This document shows, one piece after another, positions 53,869-62,402 of a stretch of DNA of 64,000 bases. Numbering within the stretch: the first letter of the stretch is position 1; every line of letters begins with the position of its first letter. Where the stretch lies: NCBI GenBank assembly GCA_050250665.1, contig JBFWOF010000006.1, positions 1-64,000 on the forward strand. The letters are read 5' to 3'. This stretch comes from JADKFD01 sp050250665. GTDB taxonomy: Bacteria > Pseudomonadota > Gammaproteobacteria > Xanthomonadales > SZUA-5. Made by a program: the position numbers and the translations under genes. Below the pieces are notes generated by a model. The model did not search any database, was not told where the DNA came from, and saw only the letters and a list, made by a program, of their open reading frames with translations.

Positions 53869-55122
53869 ATGCCCAGCCCGCACCGCCTCACCCCGTGGAT
53901 CGTCGCTCTCGCCGGCATGCTGGTGCTGATGGTCAGCAACGGCATGGTCATTTCGGGGATCACCGCCTTTGACGAGTCGCTGATTGCCGAGTTCGGCTGG
54001 TCCCGTGGTGAGCTCAAGTTCCGGGACCTGATTACGCTGGTCGGCACCGGACTGGTGGCGCCTTTCATCGGCATCCTGATTGATCGTCTCGGCGTGCGTG
54101 CGCTGCTGATCGCGGGCAGCCTGATGTTGTCGGCGGGCTATCTGGGCTATGCCCACGTCGACAGCATCGCCGACGTCTATTTGATACATGCGCTGTTTGC
54201 GGCGGTGCTGGTCGCCAGTGGCATGAATGTCGCGGTGATTCTGGTGTCGGGCTGGTTTGTGCGCCATCGCGGCACAGCCATGGGTCTGGTCGTGCTCGGC
54301 ACCAGTCTGGGGGGCGTGCTGTTTCCGCCGATGATCAGCCTGCTGATTGCCACGCACGGCTGGCGCGCGAGCTTCCAGTTGCTGGCTCTGGCGCCCTTGC
54401 TGTTGCTGCTGATCGGGGTGTTTCTGGCGCGGGCGCCGCGCGAGCTCGGGTTGCAGCCGCTGGGTGCGGACAGCCGCAGCAGCGATGCCCGGCCCCATGG
54501 CCACGGCGACGATCTGAGCCTGGCCGAGGCCACGCGCACGCTGAGCTTCTGGGCGCTGGCAGCGGTCGCCGGCCTCAGCTTCTACTGCATGCTCGGGGTG
54601 ATCTCGAGCCTGCGTCTGCACCTGATGGATATGGGCGCAGATCCACTCTCGGCCAGTCAGTCCTTTGCCTGGATGATGTCGATGGCGCTGTGCGGGAAAT
54701 TCCTGTTCGGCTTTCTCGCCGATCGCTTCAACCAGCGCGCGGTCTTTGTCGGCAATCTGCTGATCATGCTGATGGGCATCCTCAGCCTGGCCAGCATGAA
54801 CCCGGCGCTGGGCGTGGTCGCGATCACCCTGCTGGGCCTGGGCTGGGGCGGTTTGTTCACGCTGATCCAGATCCAGGCGGTGAACAACTTCGGTCTGACC
54901 CACGCCGGCAAGATCCTCGGGCTGATCACGCTGATCGACGCCAGCTGCGGCGGCCTCGGCGCCTGGCTCAGCAACCAGCTCTATGCCGGGCAGCAGAGCT
55001 ACCAGCTCTCATTCCAGATCATGGCCGGGCTGATGCTGCTGGCGCTGATCGCGGCACTGGCAGTGCGCAAGCCACGGCTGACGAGCGTTTTGTCCGCAGA
55101 TGCCACCGATGAACGCAGATGA
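53869..55122 (+). CDS. MFS transporter with repeat-encoded C-terminal tail
   Basis: Inner-membrane permease of 417 residues with 12 predicted TM helices. It has the MFS loop motif DRLGVRALL between helices 2 and 3 and its counterpart DRFNQRAVFVGN in the second half. It resembles the monocarboxylate/oxalate-type MFS subgroup, but the substrate is undetermined. The last residues SADATDERR and the TGA stop are encoded by the left arm of the CATCTGCG repeat that begins at 55092, so the original C-terminus was probably replaced or extended by repeat insertion. The ATG at 53869 starts right before the first TM helix. Confidence 0.88.
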   Translation: MPSPHRLTPWIVALAGMLVLMVSNGMVISGITAFDESLIAEFGWSRGELKFRDLITLVGTGLVAPFIGILIDRLGVRALLIAGSLMLSAGYLGYAHVDSIADVYLIHALFAAVLVASGMNVAVILVSGWFVRHRGTAMGLVVLGTSLGGVLFPPMISLLIATHGWRASFQLLALAPLLLLLIGVFLARAPRELGLQPLGADSRSSDARPHGHGDDLSLAEATRTLSFWALAAVAGLSFYCMLGVISSLRLHLMDMGADPLSASQSFAWMMSMALCGKFLFGFLADRFNQRAVFVGNLLIMLMGILSLASMNPALGVVAITLLGLGWGGLFTLIQIQAVNNFGLTHAGKILGLITLIDASCGGLGAWLSNQLYAGQQSYQLSFQIMAGLMLLALIAALAVRKPRLTSVLSADATDERR

Positions 55123-55611
55123 CAGCAGGTGAATCGGGGTGGCATTCACCTCAATCCATCCAGATCCATGCTTCAACATCTGCGGATATCTGCGTCATCT
55201 GCGGATGATGGCTCTTCCCTGTCCATGCACATGGCACCCGGGAACCGCTGGCGTTCCGTAAGCCGATGCGGAAGAGCATTTGGTCCGCAGATGCCACCGA
55301 TGAACGCAGATGACAGCAGGTGAATCGGGGTGGCATTCACCTCAATCCATCCAGATCCATGCTTCGACATCTGCGGATATCTGCGTCATCTGCGGATGAT
55401 GGCTCTTCCCTGTCCATGCACCTGGCACCGGGGAACCGCTGGCGTTCCGTAAGCCGATGCGGAAGAGCATTTGGTCCGCAGATGTCACCGATGAACGCAG
55501 ATGACGGCAGGTGAATCGGGGTGACCCTCGCGGGATTCACAGCCGCTTCTGCATCCATCCGGATCCATACTTCAACATCTGCGGCCATCTGCGTCATCTG
55601 CGGAGAGCGGC
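55092..55611 (+). repeat. 191-bp tandem repeat, about 2.7 copies
   Basis: GTCCGCAGATGCCACCGATG begins at 55092 and 55283, and a one-base variant at 55474: a constant 191-base period. Each unit carries inverted CATCTGCG arms (GTCCGCAGATG and CATCTGCGTCATCTGCGG) separated by unique spacer. The last unit is truncated and more diverged. The first unit overlaps the 3' end of the MFS gene. Confidence 0.93.
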
Positions 55612-55897
55612 TCTTCCAGCTCTTGGATTGCCGTGCTGCTCACCGACCCTGTACCGCGTTGCGCTGGCGTAGGCCGGGTCCTTCGCGTCCACGGGCTTTG
55701 ATCGAGCCCCAATCCGCACACGCGAGGCGCCCGGCGCCTTCCTGTCCTCGGAGCCGCGGCCGCTGGCGCGAAGACCCTTGGGGCTCCTTATCCAAGACCA
55801 CGCGCGCCGGAGCCGCGCTACGGCCGCGGCAGCTCCGCAGCATTCCGCAAAACCAACAACCTACGACTTGGGATCATGGAAAACATGCCGGGCGTGG
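55612..55897. repeat. GTAGGCCGGGTCC...GCCGGAGCCGCGCTAC element
   Basis: The element at about 55667-55827 opens GTAGGCCGGGTCCTTCGCG and closes GCGCCGGAGCCGCGCTACGG. It matches the one at 18723-18875. A diverged junction motif with GGGATCATGGAAA follows at 55850-55883. No gene is present. Confidence 0.65.
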
Positions 55898-57130
55898 TCA
55901 GGCTGTTGAATCGATGACGCCCGACGCCGCCAGACGGTCCAAGGCTGCCTCGTCCAGGCCCAGATGCTCGCGCAGCACGGCGCGGGTATCGGCGCCCAGC
56001 AGTGGCGGCGCACGATCGTATTCCACGGCTGTTTCCGAGAACTTCAGCGGATTGGCCACCATCGGCACCTCCACGCCGCTCGCGTGCGGCAACTCGAAGC
56101 GCATGCCGCGGGCCTGGACCTGCTGGTCGGCGAAGACCTGATCGAGCGTCTGTACCGGCGCGCAGGGAATGCCGAGCGCTTCGAACTCGCGCAACCAGTC
56201 CGCTGCCGGGCGCTGGCGTAGCGCCTGACCGAGAATGTCGATCAGACTCGCGCGATGGACCACGCGGGCTGCGTTGCTGGCATGGCGAGGATCGTCGGCC
56301 AGCTCAGGCGCGCCGATGGCCGCGCACAGCTTGCGAAACTGGGCGTCGTTGCCGACCGACAGCATGAAACTGCCATCAGCGCTGGGCATGACCTGGTAAG
56401 GCACGATATTCGGATGCGCAGTGCCGTGGCGCTGCGGCAGCTCACCGCCTACCAGATAATTCATGGCCTGATTGGCCAGCCAGCCTACCTGGGTATCGAG
56501 CAGGGCCAGATCGATCTGCTGACCCTGGCCGGTGGCTTCGCTGTGGCGCAGCGCGGCCAGGATGCCGACGACCGCGTACATTCCGGTCATCAGATCGGAC
56601 ACCGCCACGCCGACCTTCTGCGGACCGCCGCCCGGCGAACCATCGGGCTCGCCGGTGATGCTCATCAAGCCACCCTGGGCCTGGATGGCGGCATCGTAGC
56701 CCGCGCGTTCGGCATAGGGCCCGGTCTGGCCAAAGCCGGTGATCGAGCAATACACCAGCGCCGGATTCAAACCGATCAGGCTGGCGTAATCGAGGCCATA
56801 TCGGGCCAGCGCACCGACCTTGTAGTTCTCAACCAGAATCTGGCTCTGGCCGGCCAGCTGGCGCACCAGATCGGCGCCTGCGGCCTGAGTGAAATCGATG
56901 GTGACCGAGCGCTTGCCGCGATTGGCGCTGAGGTAATAGGCCGATTCGGCGCTGGCGGCGCCCTGCGCATCGGTCAGCCATGGCGGACCCCAGCGGCGGG
57001 TGTCATCGCCGACGCCCGGGCGCTCGACCTTGATCACCTCGGCGCCAAGGTCGGCCAGGATCTGCGTCGCCCAGGGCCCCGCCAGAATGCGCGACAGGTC
57101 GAGTACGCGGATGCCGGCCAGTGGCCCCAT
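55898..57130 (-). CDS. CaiB/BaiF family (class III) CoA-transferase
   Basis: CoA-transferase of 410 residues. The N-terminal LAGIRVLDLSRILAGPWATQILADLGAEVIKVERP is the family signature, and the catalytic aspartate is D179 in VGVAVSDLMTGMYA. GYDAAIQAQGGLMS and YQVMPSADGSFMLSVGND also fit. Class III enzymes move CoA between carboxylic acids; the sequence is closest in feel to succinyl-CoA:glutarate or related dicarboxylate CoA-transferases, which I cannot confirm. It lies 11 bases downstream of a GntR-type regulator gene in one operon, so inducible catabolism of an organic acid is likely. Confidence 0.9.
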   Translation of the reverse strand: MGPLAGIRVLDLSRILAGPWATQILADLGAEVIKVERPGVGDDTRRWGPPWLTDAQGAASAESAYYLSANRGKRSVTIDFTQAAGADLVRQLAGQSQILVENYKVGALARYGLDYASLIGLNPALVYCSITGFGQTGPYAERAGYDAAIQAQGGLMSITGEPDGSPGGGPQKVGVAVSDLMTGMYAVVGILAALRHSEATGQGQQIDLALLDTQVGWLANQAMNYLVGGELPQRHGTAHPNIVPYQVMPSADGSFMLSVGNDAQFRKLCAAIGAPELADDPRHASNAARVVHRASLIDILGQALRQRPAADWLREFEALGIPCAPVQTLDQVFADQQVQARGMRFELPHASGVEVPMVANPLKFSETAVEYDRAPPLLGADTRAVLREHLGLDEAALDRLAASGVIDSTA

Positions 57131-57141
57131 GCCGCGGGCGC

Positions 57142-57885
57142 TCAGGGAGCCGTGCGACGCGCCAGGCGCATGCTGTAGGCAAAGCGACCTGCGGGATGCA
57201 GGCTGAAGGTGGCGCAGACGATACGACCTTCCACTGCGTGATAGGAACGCACCACACGCAGGGTCGGGCTGTCGGTTTCCACGCCGAGCAAACTGGCCTG
57301 CTCGGCCGGCATGCCGATGGCATCAAAAGTCTGATCAACATAGCCCATGCGCCCGAAATCCAGCAGTTTCAGCGCTGAATCGACCGCGGTTTCCGGCTTC
57401 AGCAGTGCTGCGGCCGACACCCCGCGGGCAGGACGCACCAGGATCTCGGTGGTGCAGATGGGCTGGTCCACATCGATGGCAAAGCGCAGGCAGAACACGC
57501 GGATGATCTCGGCACCCGAGCGCACTCCCAGAGCCTGTGCCACTTCGAGCATTGCCGGCATGCGCTCACTGCGTTGCAGCTCAAGGCGCGTCACCCGACC
57601 GAACTGCAGCAGATCGTCGATGCCGCTGACCTCCTGCTGATAGCGCATCGGCGGCACCGGCGCCGTGACATGGGTGCCAGCGCCCGGACGACGCTGGATC
57701 AGCCCCAGTGAATGCAGACGCGCCAGCGCCGCACGCACCGTGTGGCGACTGACCTGATATTCGGCACTGATCTCGAATTCGGTGGGAAACTGACTGCCCA
57801 TCGCATAGGCACCCGACTCGATCTTGGCCAGCAGATCATTGGCGAGTGTCTGGTAGCGGGGTGTGGCGCGCGGGGTTTTGCTCAT
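57142..57885 (-). CDS. GntR/HutC family transcriptional regulator
   Basis: Regulator of 247 residues. The N-terminal winged helix (about 10-75) has YQTLANDLLAKIESGAYAMGSQFPTEFEISAEYQVSRHTVRAALARLHSLGLIQRRPGAGTHV-type sequence. The C-terminal UTRA domain (about 90-240) includes RSYHAVEGRIVCATFSLHPAGRFAY. UTRA domains bind small effectors, often sugars or amino-acid catabolites. The ATG at 57885 is chosen since the domain begins within ten residues. It precedes the CoA-transferase gene and probably autoregulates that operon. Confidence 0.9.
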   Translation of the reverse strand: MSKTPRATPRYQTLANDLLAKIESGAYAMGSQFPTEFEISAEYQVSRHTVRAALARLHSLGLIQRRPGAGTHVTAPVPPMRYQQEVSGIDDLLQFGRVTRLELQRSERMPAMLEVAQALGVRSGAEIIRVFCLRFAIDVDQPICTTEILVRPARGVSAAALLKPETAVDSALKLLDFGRMGYVDQTFDAIGMPAEQASLLGVETDSPTLRVVRSYHAVEGRIVCATFSLHPAGRFAYSMRLARRTAP

Positions 57886-58026
57886 CAGTCCAGTATCCGG
57901 CAAATCGGGCGAATTCTCCAAAGGAGTCGCGGGCCGGCGGGTTTGATGAAGTGGCGGGAAAATGCCGGAATTTGCGCGCCAGTCTCAGGGAGCAGGCGGG
58001 ATGACTGTGATCTTTTGGCAACGGGT

Positions 58027-58686
58027 TCAACCGGGCCACCACGTCGAACGGGTTCGGCCCAGCAGCGCTGCCACCAGCATCAGCATCCAGATCAGCAACA
58101 CGGGCAGCTTGACTTGGGTGATCAAACGCGCGAGCCGCGCCTGATCTGAATCGCAGCTGCTGCCACTGGCGATCTGCGCGAACAGTGCCAGAAACGGTCG
58201 CAGGCGCCAGCGGATGATCAACCCCAGGCCGATGATCAGGGCCATGATCGCGAGCTTCAGCGACAGCCACGGCGCTGCAGACCACAGCGCCGAAGCGAGC
58301 CCGATGCAGCCGCCGAGCACCAGCAATCGAATCGCCGCATCCAGACCCGCCAGCCAGCGGTGCCCAGGGCCACGTCGCTGCGCATACTCGGCCCAGACCA
58401 GCAGCAGCCAGATCAGGGCGCCCAGCCAGACCAGTCCCGACCCGGAGCCCCAGTTCGGCAGAAATCCCAGACTCATGGACATTGCCAGGCCGGTCGCCAG
58501 CGTCAGCACCAGCGCCGTGCGCGGCAGCATGTCGAGCCAGCTCATGGCGCTGGCGCAGAAGCGCCGCACGCTCATCGGCTGCGTCGGATCGACCATTCTC
58601 CCGCTCAGGAAATAAACCGCCAGATCGGTGCCCAGCCAGCAGCCGATGAGCAGCAGATGGGCAACCGCCAGCAGGTCTTCATTCAT
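58027..58686 (-). CDS. Integral membrane protein, first of a paralogous pair
   Basis: Membrane protein of 219 residues with about five TM helices and no family I can name firmly. It starts MNEDLLAVAHLLLIGCWLGTDL. The motif His-x6-WLG near the start, and DMLPRTALVLTLATGLAMSM further on, align with the protein encoded just upstream (58700-59383). The histidine in the first helix could bind haem, as in CopD-like or DUF2269-like membrane proteins, but this is a guess. It ends the three-gene minus-strand operon that begins with the DUF1838 gene; the gap to its partner is 13 bases. Confidence 0.75.
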   Translation of the reverse strand: MNEDLLAVAHLLLIGCWLGTDLAVYFLSGRMVDPTQPMSVRRFCASAMSWLDMLPRTALVLTLATGLAMSMSLGFLPNWGSGSGLVWLGALIWLLLVWAEYAQRRGPGHRWLAGLDAAIRLLVLGGCIGLASALWSAAPWLSLKLAIMALIIGLGLIIRWRLRPFLALFAQIASGSSCDSDQARLARLITQVKLPVLLIWMLMLVAALLGRTRSTWWPG

Positions 58687-58699
58687 ACCGAAGGCAGTC

Positions 58700-59383
58700 T
58701 CAGAAGGGCTTGCCCGCGCCGATCAGGGCCACCGTGGCAATGCCGGCCCAGTAGACGTAGGCCAGCAGCCGACCGATCCGGATCGAGTGTTCCAGGCGGG
58801 CTTCGGTCCGGGCGTCGCCCGGGGCCTGATCCAGCCGACGAAACAGCAGCGTCCACTCGCGCATGATGAAACGCAGTTTCAGGCCGATCACCAGCATCAG
58901 CGCATAGATCAGGATCTTGGTGGGATACCAGAGCATGCCGGCCTCGCCCCGGAAGGGACCGTGACCCAGCAGCGAGGAGACTGCACTGCCGATCAGCAAC
59001 GGAATCAGCAGGAAGCGGAGCGATTCATCGATGCGGGTCAGGCGCAAACCGCGATCGCTTTCCCGATAAAGGAATGCAGCCCAGCACGGCCCCAGCCAGC
59101 TCAGGGCCAGCGTCCAGATCAGCCACAGCCAGGGGCCGCCGTAGGGCGACACGGTCCAGATCGCGCCCATGTGCAGCCCCAGCGGCAGCAGCAGGATGAT
59201 GCCGCTGCGAGCGAGGATGTCGATGCGATAGGCGGTCTCCATATGGCGCCGCCGTTCTGCCAGCGGCAGCTCGCGATTGACGATGTGGTAGCTGGTCTGG
59301 AACACACCCCATTCGCCACCCAGCCAGTAGACCATGGCCAGGATGTGTGCCCATTTCAGCAGCGCCAGTTCGCTCAGGCCCAT
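58700..59383 (-). CDS. Integral membrane protein, second of a paralogous pair
   Basis: Membrane protein of 227 residues with about five TM helices. The start LALLKWAHILAMVYWLGGEWGVF has the same His-x6-WLG pattern as its neighbour, and DILARSGIILLLPLGLHMG aligns with the partner's DMLPRTALVLTLATGLAMSM. The two probably arose by duplication and may form a heteromer. Conserved histidines in helices 1 and 2 are candidate metal or haem ligands. The gene sits between the DUF1838 gene (85 bases upstream) and the other membrane protein gene. Confidence 0.75.
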   Translation of the reverse strand: MGLSELALLKWAHILAMVYWLGGEWGVFQTSYHIVNRELPLAERRRHMETAYRIDILARSGIILLLPLGLHMGAIWTVSPYGGPWLWLIWTLALSWLGPCWAAFLYRESDRGLRLTRIDESLRFLLIPLLIGSAVSSLLGHGPFRGEAGMLWYPTKILIYALMLVIGLKLRFIMREWTLLFRRLDQAPGDARTEARLEHSIRIGRLLAYVYWAGIATVALIGAGKPF

Positions 59384-59468
59384 CGCTGCCTCCAGCCAGA
59401 GCGAGCGTCAGCGCGCGAAGGCTGGGCGCGGTGCGCCGCTGCCTTGGCTGCGTCGATACTGACTCGGC

Positions 59469-60371
59469 TCATTCGGCCTTTCCGCTCGGTGTCTCGTCGG
59501 CAGTTGGTGGCTCCGCCTCCAGCACCTGGCGCTTGTACACCGTCCAGCTGGTGGCGTTGGGCTGCGACCATTCGCGGGGCGCCGTCAGATACTCCGGTGC
59601 GTGCTGCTTCAGATAATCGTGGAAAGGCTGCGGCAACTCGTCGACACCGCCGAGCAGCTTCTTGCCATACCCCGAATAGATCAGCAGGCCAGCGTGATCG
59701 CCCATCTTCATCCACGGCAACCACGGGCCCTCGCGAAACCAGGCGATGGCGATTGGCGCCGACTGGATGCTCGGATCGTCCAGCTCGGCCTTGCGCGCGT
59801 AGAAACCGAAATGTTCGGAACCCACATAGAGCGGACCGGTCGAAGATTCGGGGTACTGATCAGGCTGAATCGGATTGGGATAGGCCAGCGGCACGTCGAA
59901 GCCGAGGATCACGTCATCGCCCATCTGCCGCAGCGGCAGCAGGCGCGGTACTTCGCCGTCTGCGCGCGGGCCGCCGCCCAGCTGCTGGTTGACCGGATCA
60001 TTCTGGACATCGAAGACCTTCAGCGTGGCGCCGGTCCAGGGGTTGAGCCAGTCTTCGAGAATCTGGCCGGATTTCGGATCCTTGTAGACCGCATATTCGC
60101 GCGACAGCATGCGCCAGCTGCCGTCCTCCAACTGCTCCATCCGCGCCACATTCATGCCCTCGAAGCCGAACAGCAGTTTCGGGCGCTCATCGGGAATGGC
60201 CGCAAATACCTGACCCGACCACCAGGTCACCACGTCCTTGCCGTCCAGACTGCCGCGCATCTTCAGATAGGCGCTGAGATTGTCCTCGGGTTTGGACAGA
60301 TCGAGCGCTTCGGCAAGAGTCGAGGCCGGCAAGGACGCCAGCAACAGGGTGCACATGGCCACACGCAGCAT
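59469..60371 (-). CDS. DUF1838 family exported protein
   Basis: Exported protein of 300 residues with a signal peptide (MLRVAMCTLLLASLPASTLA). The mature region matches DUF1838: DNLSAYLKMRGSLDGKDVVTWWSGQVFA, LLFGFEGMNVARM, YKDPKSGQILEDWLNPWTG and the late AWFREGPWLPWMKMGDHAGLLIYSGYGKKL. DUF1838 proteins are secreted and uncharacterised, often encoded near aromatic or terpene breakdown genes. GGAG upstream of 60371 supports this start over an upstream ATG. First gene of a minus-strand operon with the two paralogous membrane proteins. Confidence 0.85.
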   Translation of the reverse strand: MLRVAMCTLLLASLPASTLAEALDLSKPEDNLSAYLKMRGSLDGKDVVTWWSGQVFAAIPDERPKLLFGFEGMNVARMEQLEDGSWRMLSREYAVYKDPKSGQILEDWLNPWTGATLKVFDVQNDPVNQQLGGGPRADGEVPRLLPLRQMGDDVILGFDVPLAYPNPIQPDQYPESSTGPLYVGSEHFGFYARKAELDDPSIQSAPIAIAWFREGPWLPWMKMGDHAGLLIYSGYGKKLLGGVDELPQPFHDYLKQHAPEYLTAPREWSQPNATSWTVYKRQVLEAEPPTADETPSGKAE

Positions 60372-60998
60372 GGACAGGCTCTCCGGCAATTGATCTGGCA
60401 CCGGCACGCGGCCTTCGGGCTTGGTACCGATTTGTCACGAGCATAACCACCTTCGGCGGACTGCGTGCGACCAGGTGTCGAATCGCACGGGCTGGTCGCG
60501 ACGCGAGGTCGCTCCTACCGAGGCCGCTTGATCGCGGATAAATCCACTCCCACAGGGCCGCGTTCCCTATAGGAGCGCCCTCGCCGCGCGACCGGCAGCT
60601 CGGCGCTCGCGGGCACTGGCAGACGGTGCAGGCCGCCAGCAAGAGCTACAACGCGGAGAACGCAGAGGGCCGCGGAGAACGCGGAGAGAAGCGAGGCGAA
60701 TCCATAGACGCTCTTCTCTGCGTTCTTTGCGTTCCTCTGAGTTCTCTGCGTTCAATGTCTGACCACAGCTCACTGCGGCTCCCGGTCTTCGCCGATACGC
60801 CGAAAACCCGCGGTCGCGACGCGAGGTCGCTCCTACCTAGGCGACTCCATCGCGGATAAATCCGCTCCCACAAGGCCGCGTTCGCTGTAGGAGCGCCCTC
60901 GCGGCGCGACCGGCTAGATCCACATCAATCAAGGTCTGACCTGCCCGTGCCCGCTACAATCTGCTGCGACGCAGCATTGCACTCCGGAGCGCCCGCGC
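60372..60998. repeat. Island with a duplicated composite repeat flanking a CTCTGCG element
   Basis: No gene is visible. A block of about 108 bases joining the GGTCGCGACGCGAGGTCGCT half palindrome, GCGGATAAATCC and TAGGAGCGCCCTCGCCGCGC occurs at 60489-60596 and again at 60809-60916 in direct orientation. Between them lies a CTCTGCG-type inverted repeat (60648-60756), with GAACGCAGAGGG facing TTCTCTGCGTTC. Confidence 0.75.
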
Positions 60999-62297
60999 AT
61001 GCACCCCCGACTGATCCTCGCCCGGCTCCAGGAACACCCGCTGCGGCAGCCGCTGAACATCGAGTTCCATGCCAGACCGCCGGTGCCGCTCGCCGGTGCA
61101 ACGCTGGTTTCGCATCTGGTGTTCAAGCATGGCGCACCCACCGAGCAGGCCGAGCGCGAGAATCTGGCGCGCTGGTGTCAGGGTTTGAGCTGTACCGCGG
61201 TCGACAGCTCCGAGGGTCATATGACGCTGGAAACCGCTGCTTTCCGCATGCGCTGGGAACTGCACACCGAGTTCTCCAGCTACACCTTCTTTCGGCCTCT
61301 GGATGGCGACGAGCCGCTGTCGCCGGATGCCACGGCTTTCGACGGCATCCACCTCGACTGGATGCAGGGCATACCGGGCAAGCTGATGGTGGCCACCCAG
61401 ATCGAACTGCGCGCGGTGGAGCACATCCGCCCGGAATCGGTGCTGGCCGGACTCTCGCCCAATGGCAAGACCATGGTGGCCTCGCGGGTGGCCGACCACG
61501 CCGCCTGGATCTTCACCGACTTCAAGATCGAGAACGGCTTCTCGCGCTTTCTGGTGCTCAACGAGGCCATGACCCAGCGTCAGGCCGGACGTACGGTGCA
61601 GAGGCTGCTGGAGATCGAAAGCTACCGGATGATGGCGCTGCTGGGACTGCCGGTGGCCAAGGAAGTCGGGCGCTGGCTCTATTCCAGCGAAAGACAGCTG
61701 GCCGAGCTGATGGATCAGATCAACCGGGCCGGCTCGCCTGACGATGAGCGACTGGCGCTGTCGGCGCTGTCGGCCCTGGCTTCGGAAGTGGAGCATTCCG
61801 TGGCCCGCACGACCTTCAGATTCGGCGCCGCCAAGGCCTATCACAGTCTGGTCATGCAGCGAATCGAGGAGTTGCGCGAGTCGCGCATTTCCGGTCTGCC
61901 CACTTTCAACGAGTTCATGCAGCGCCGGCTGCTGCCGGGCATGAACACCTGCGAAGCCATCAGCCGGCGGCAGGAGGAGCTGTCGGCGCGCGTCGCCCGC
62001 AACAGCCAGCTGCTGCGCACCCGGGTCGACATCGAGCTGGAACGCCAGAATCAGGAACTGCTGGGCCAGATGAACCAGCGCGCCAGACTGCAGTTGCGCC
62101 TGCAGGAAACGGTCGAGGGACTGTCGGTGGTGGTGCTGACCTACTATGGCTCACAACTGGTGCAGTATCTGGCCAAGGGCAGCAAGGAGCTGCATCACCT
62201 GAATACCGATGTGATCACCGCGGTGTCGATACCGGTGATCGCCACGCTGGTGGCCTGGGCCACCTGGCGCCGGCGCCGAAAGATGCTGCGCGAGTAG
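60999..62297 (+). CDS. DUF3422 family membrane-anchored protein
   Basis: Protein of 432 residues matching DUF3422: LNIEFHARPPVPL near the N-terminus, RMRWELHTEFSSYTFFR, then GLLP-type middle (RMMALLGLPVAKEVGRWL), and a long coiled-coil region (about 310-380) before one or two TM helices near the end and a basic tail (TWRRRRKMLRE). The topology suggests a large cytoplasmic domain tethered by C-terminal TM segments, similar to CorA-like layouts, but no function is established. The ATG at 60999 starts one residue before the conserved segment. Confidence 0.88.
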   Translation: MHPRLILARLQEHPLRQPLNIEFHARPPVPLAGATLVSHLVFKHGAPTEQAERENLARWCQGLSCTAVDSSEGHMTLETAAFRMRWELHTEFSSYTFFRPLDGDEPLSPDATAFDGIHLDWMQGIPGKLMVATQIELRAVEHIRPESVLAGLSPNGKTMVASRVADHAAWIFTDFKIENGFSRFLVLNEAMTQRQAGRTVQRLLEIESYRMMALLGLPVAKEVGRWLYSSERQLAELMDQINRAGSPDDERLALSALSALASEVEHSVARTTFRFGAAKAYHSLVMQRIEELRESRISGLPTFNEFMQRRLLPGMNTCEAISRRQEELSARVARNSQLLRTRVDIELERQNQELLGQMNQRARLQLRLQETVEGLSVVVLTYYGSQLVQYLAKGSKELHHLNTDVITAVSIPVIATLVAWATWRRRRKMLRE

Positions 62298-62402
62298 GCC
62301 GGTGCGGCAAGCTCCGTCAGGCGATGGCCAGCTCCCAATCACGGCCGTGGCCATGCATGATCGTGTTCCTACGCTGGCTGACGCTGCGAATGTGCGCACA
62401 CC

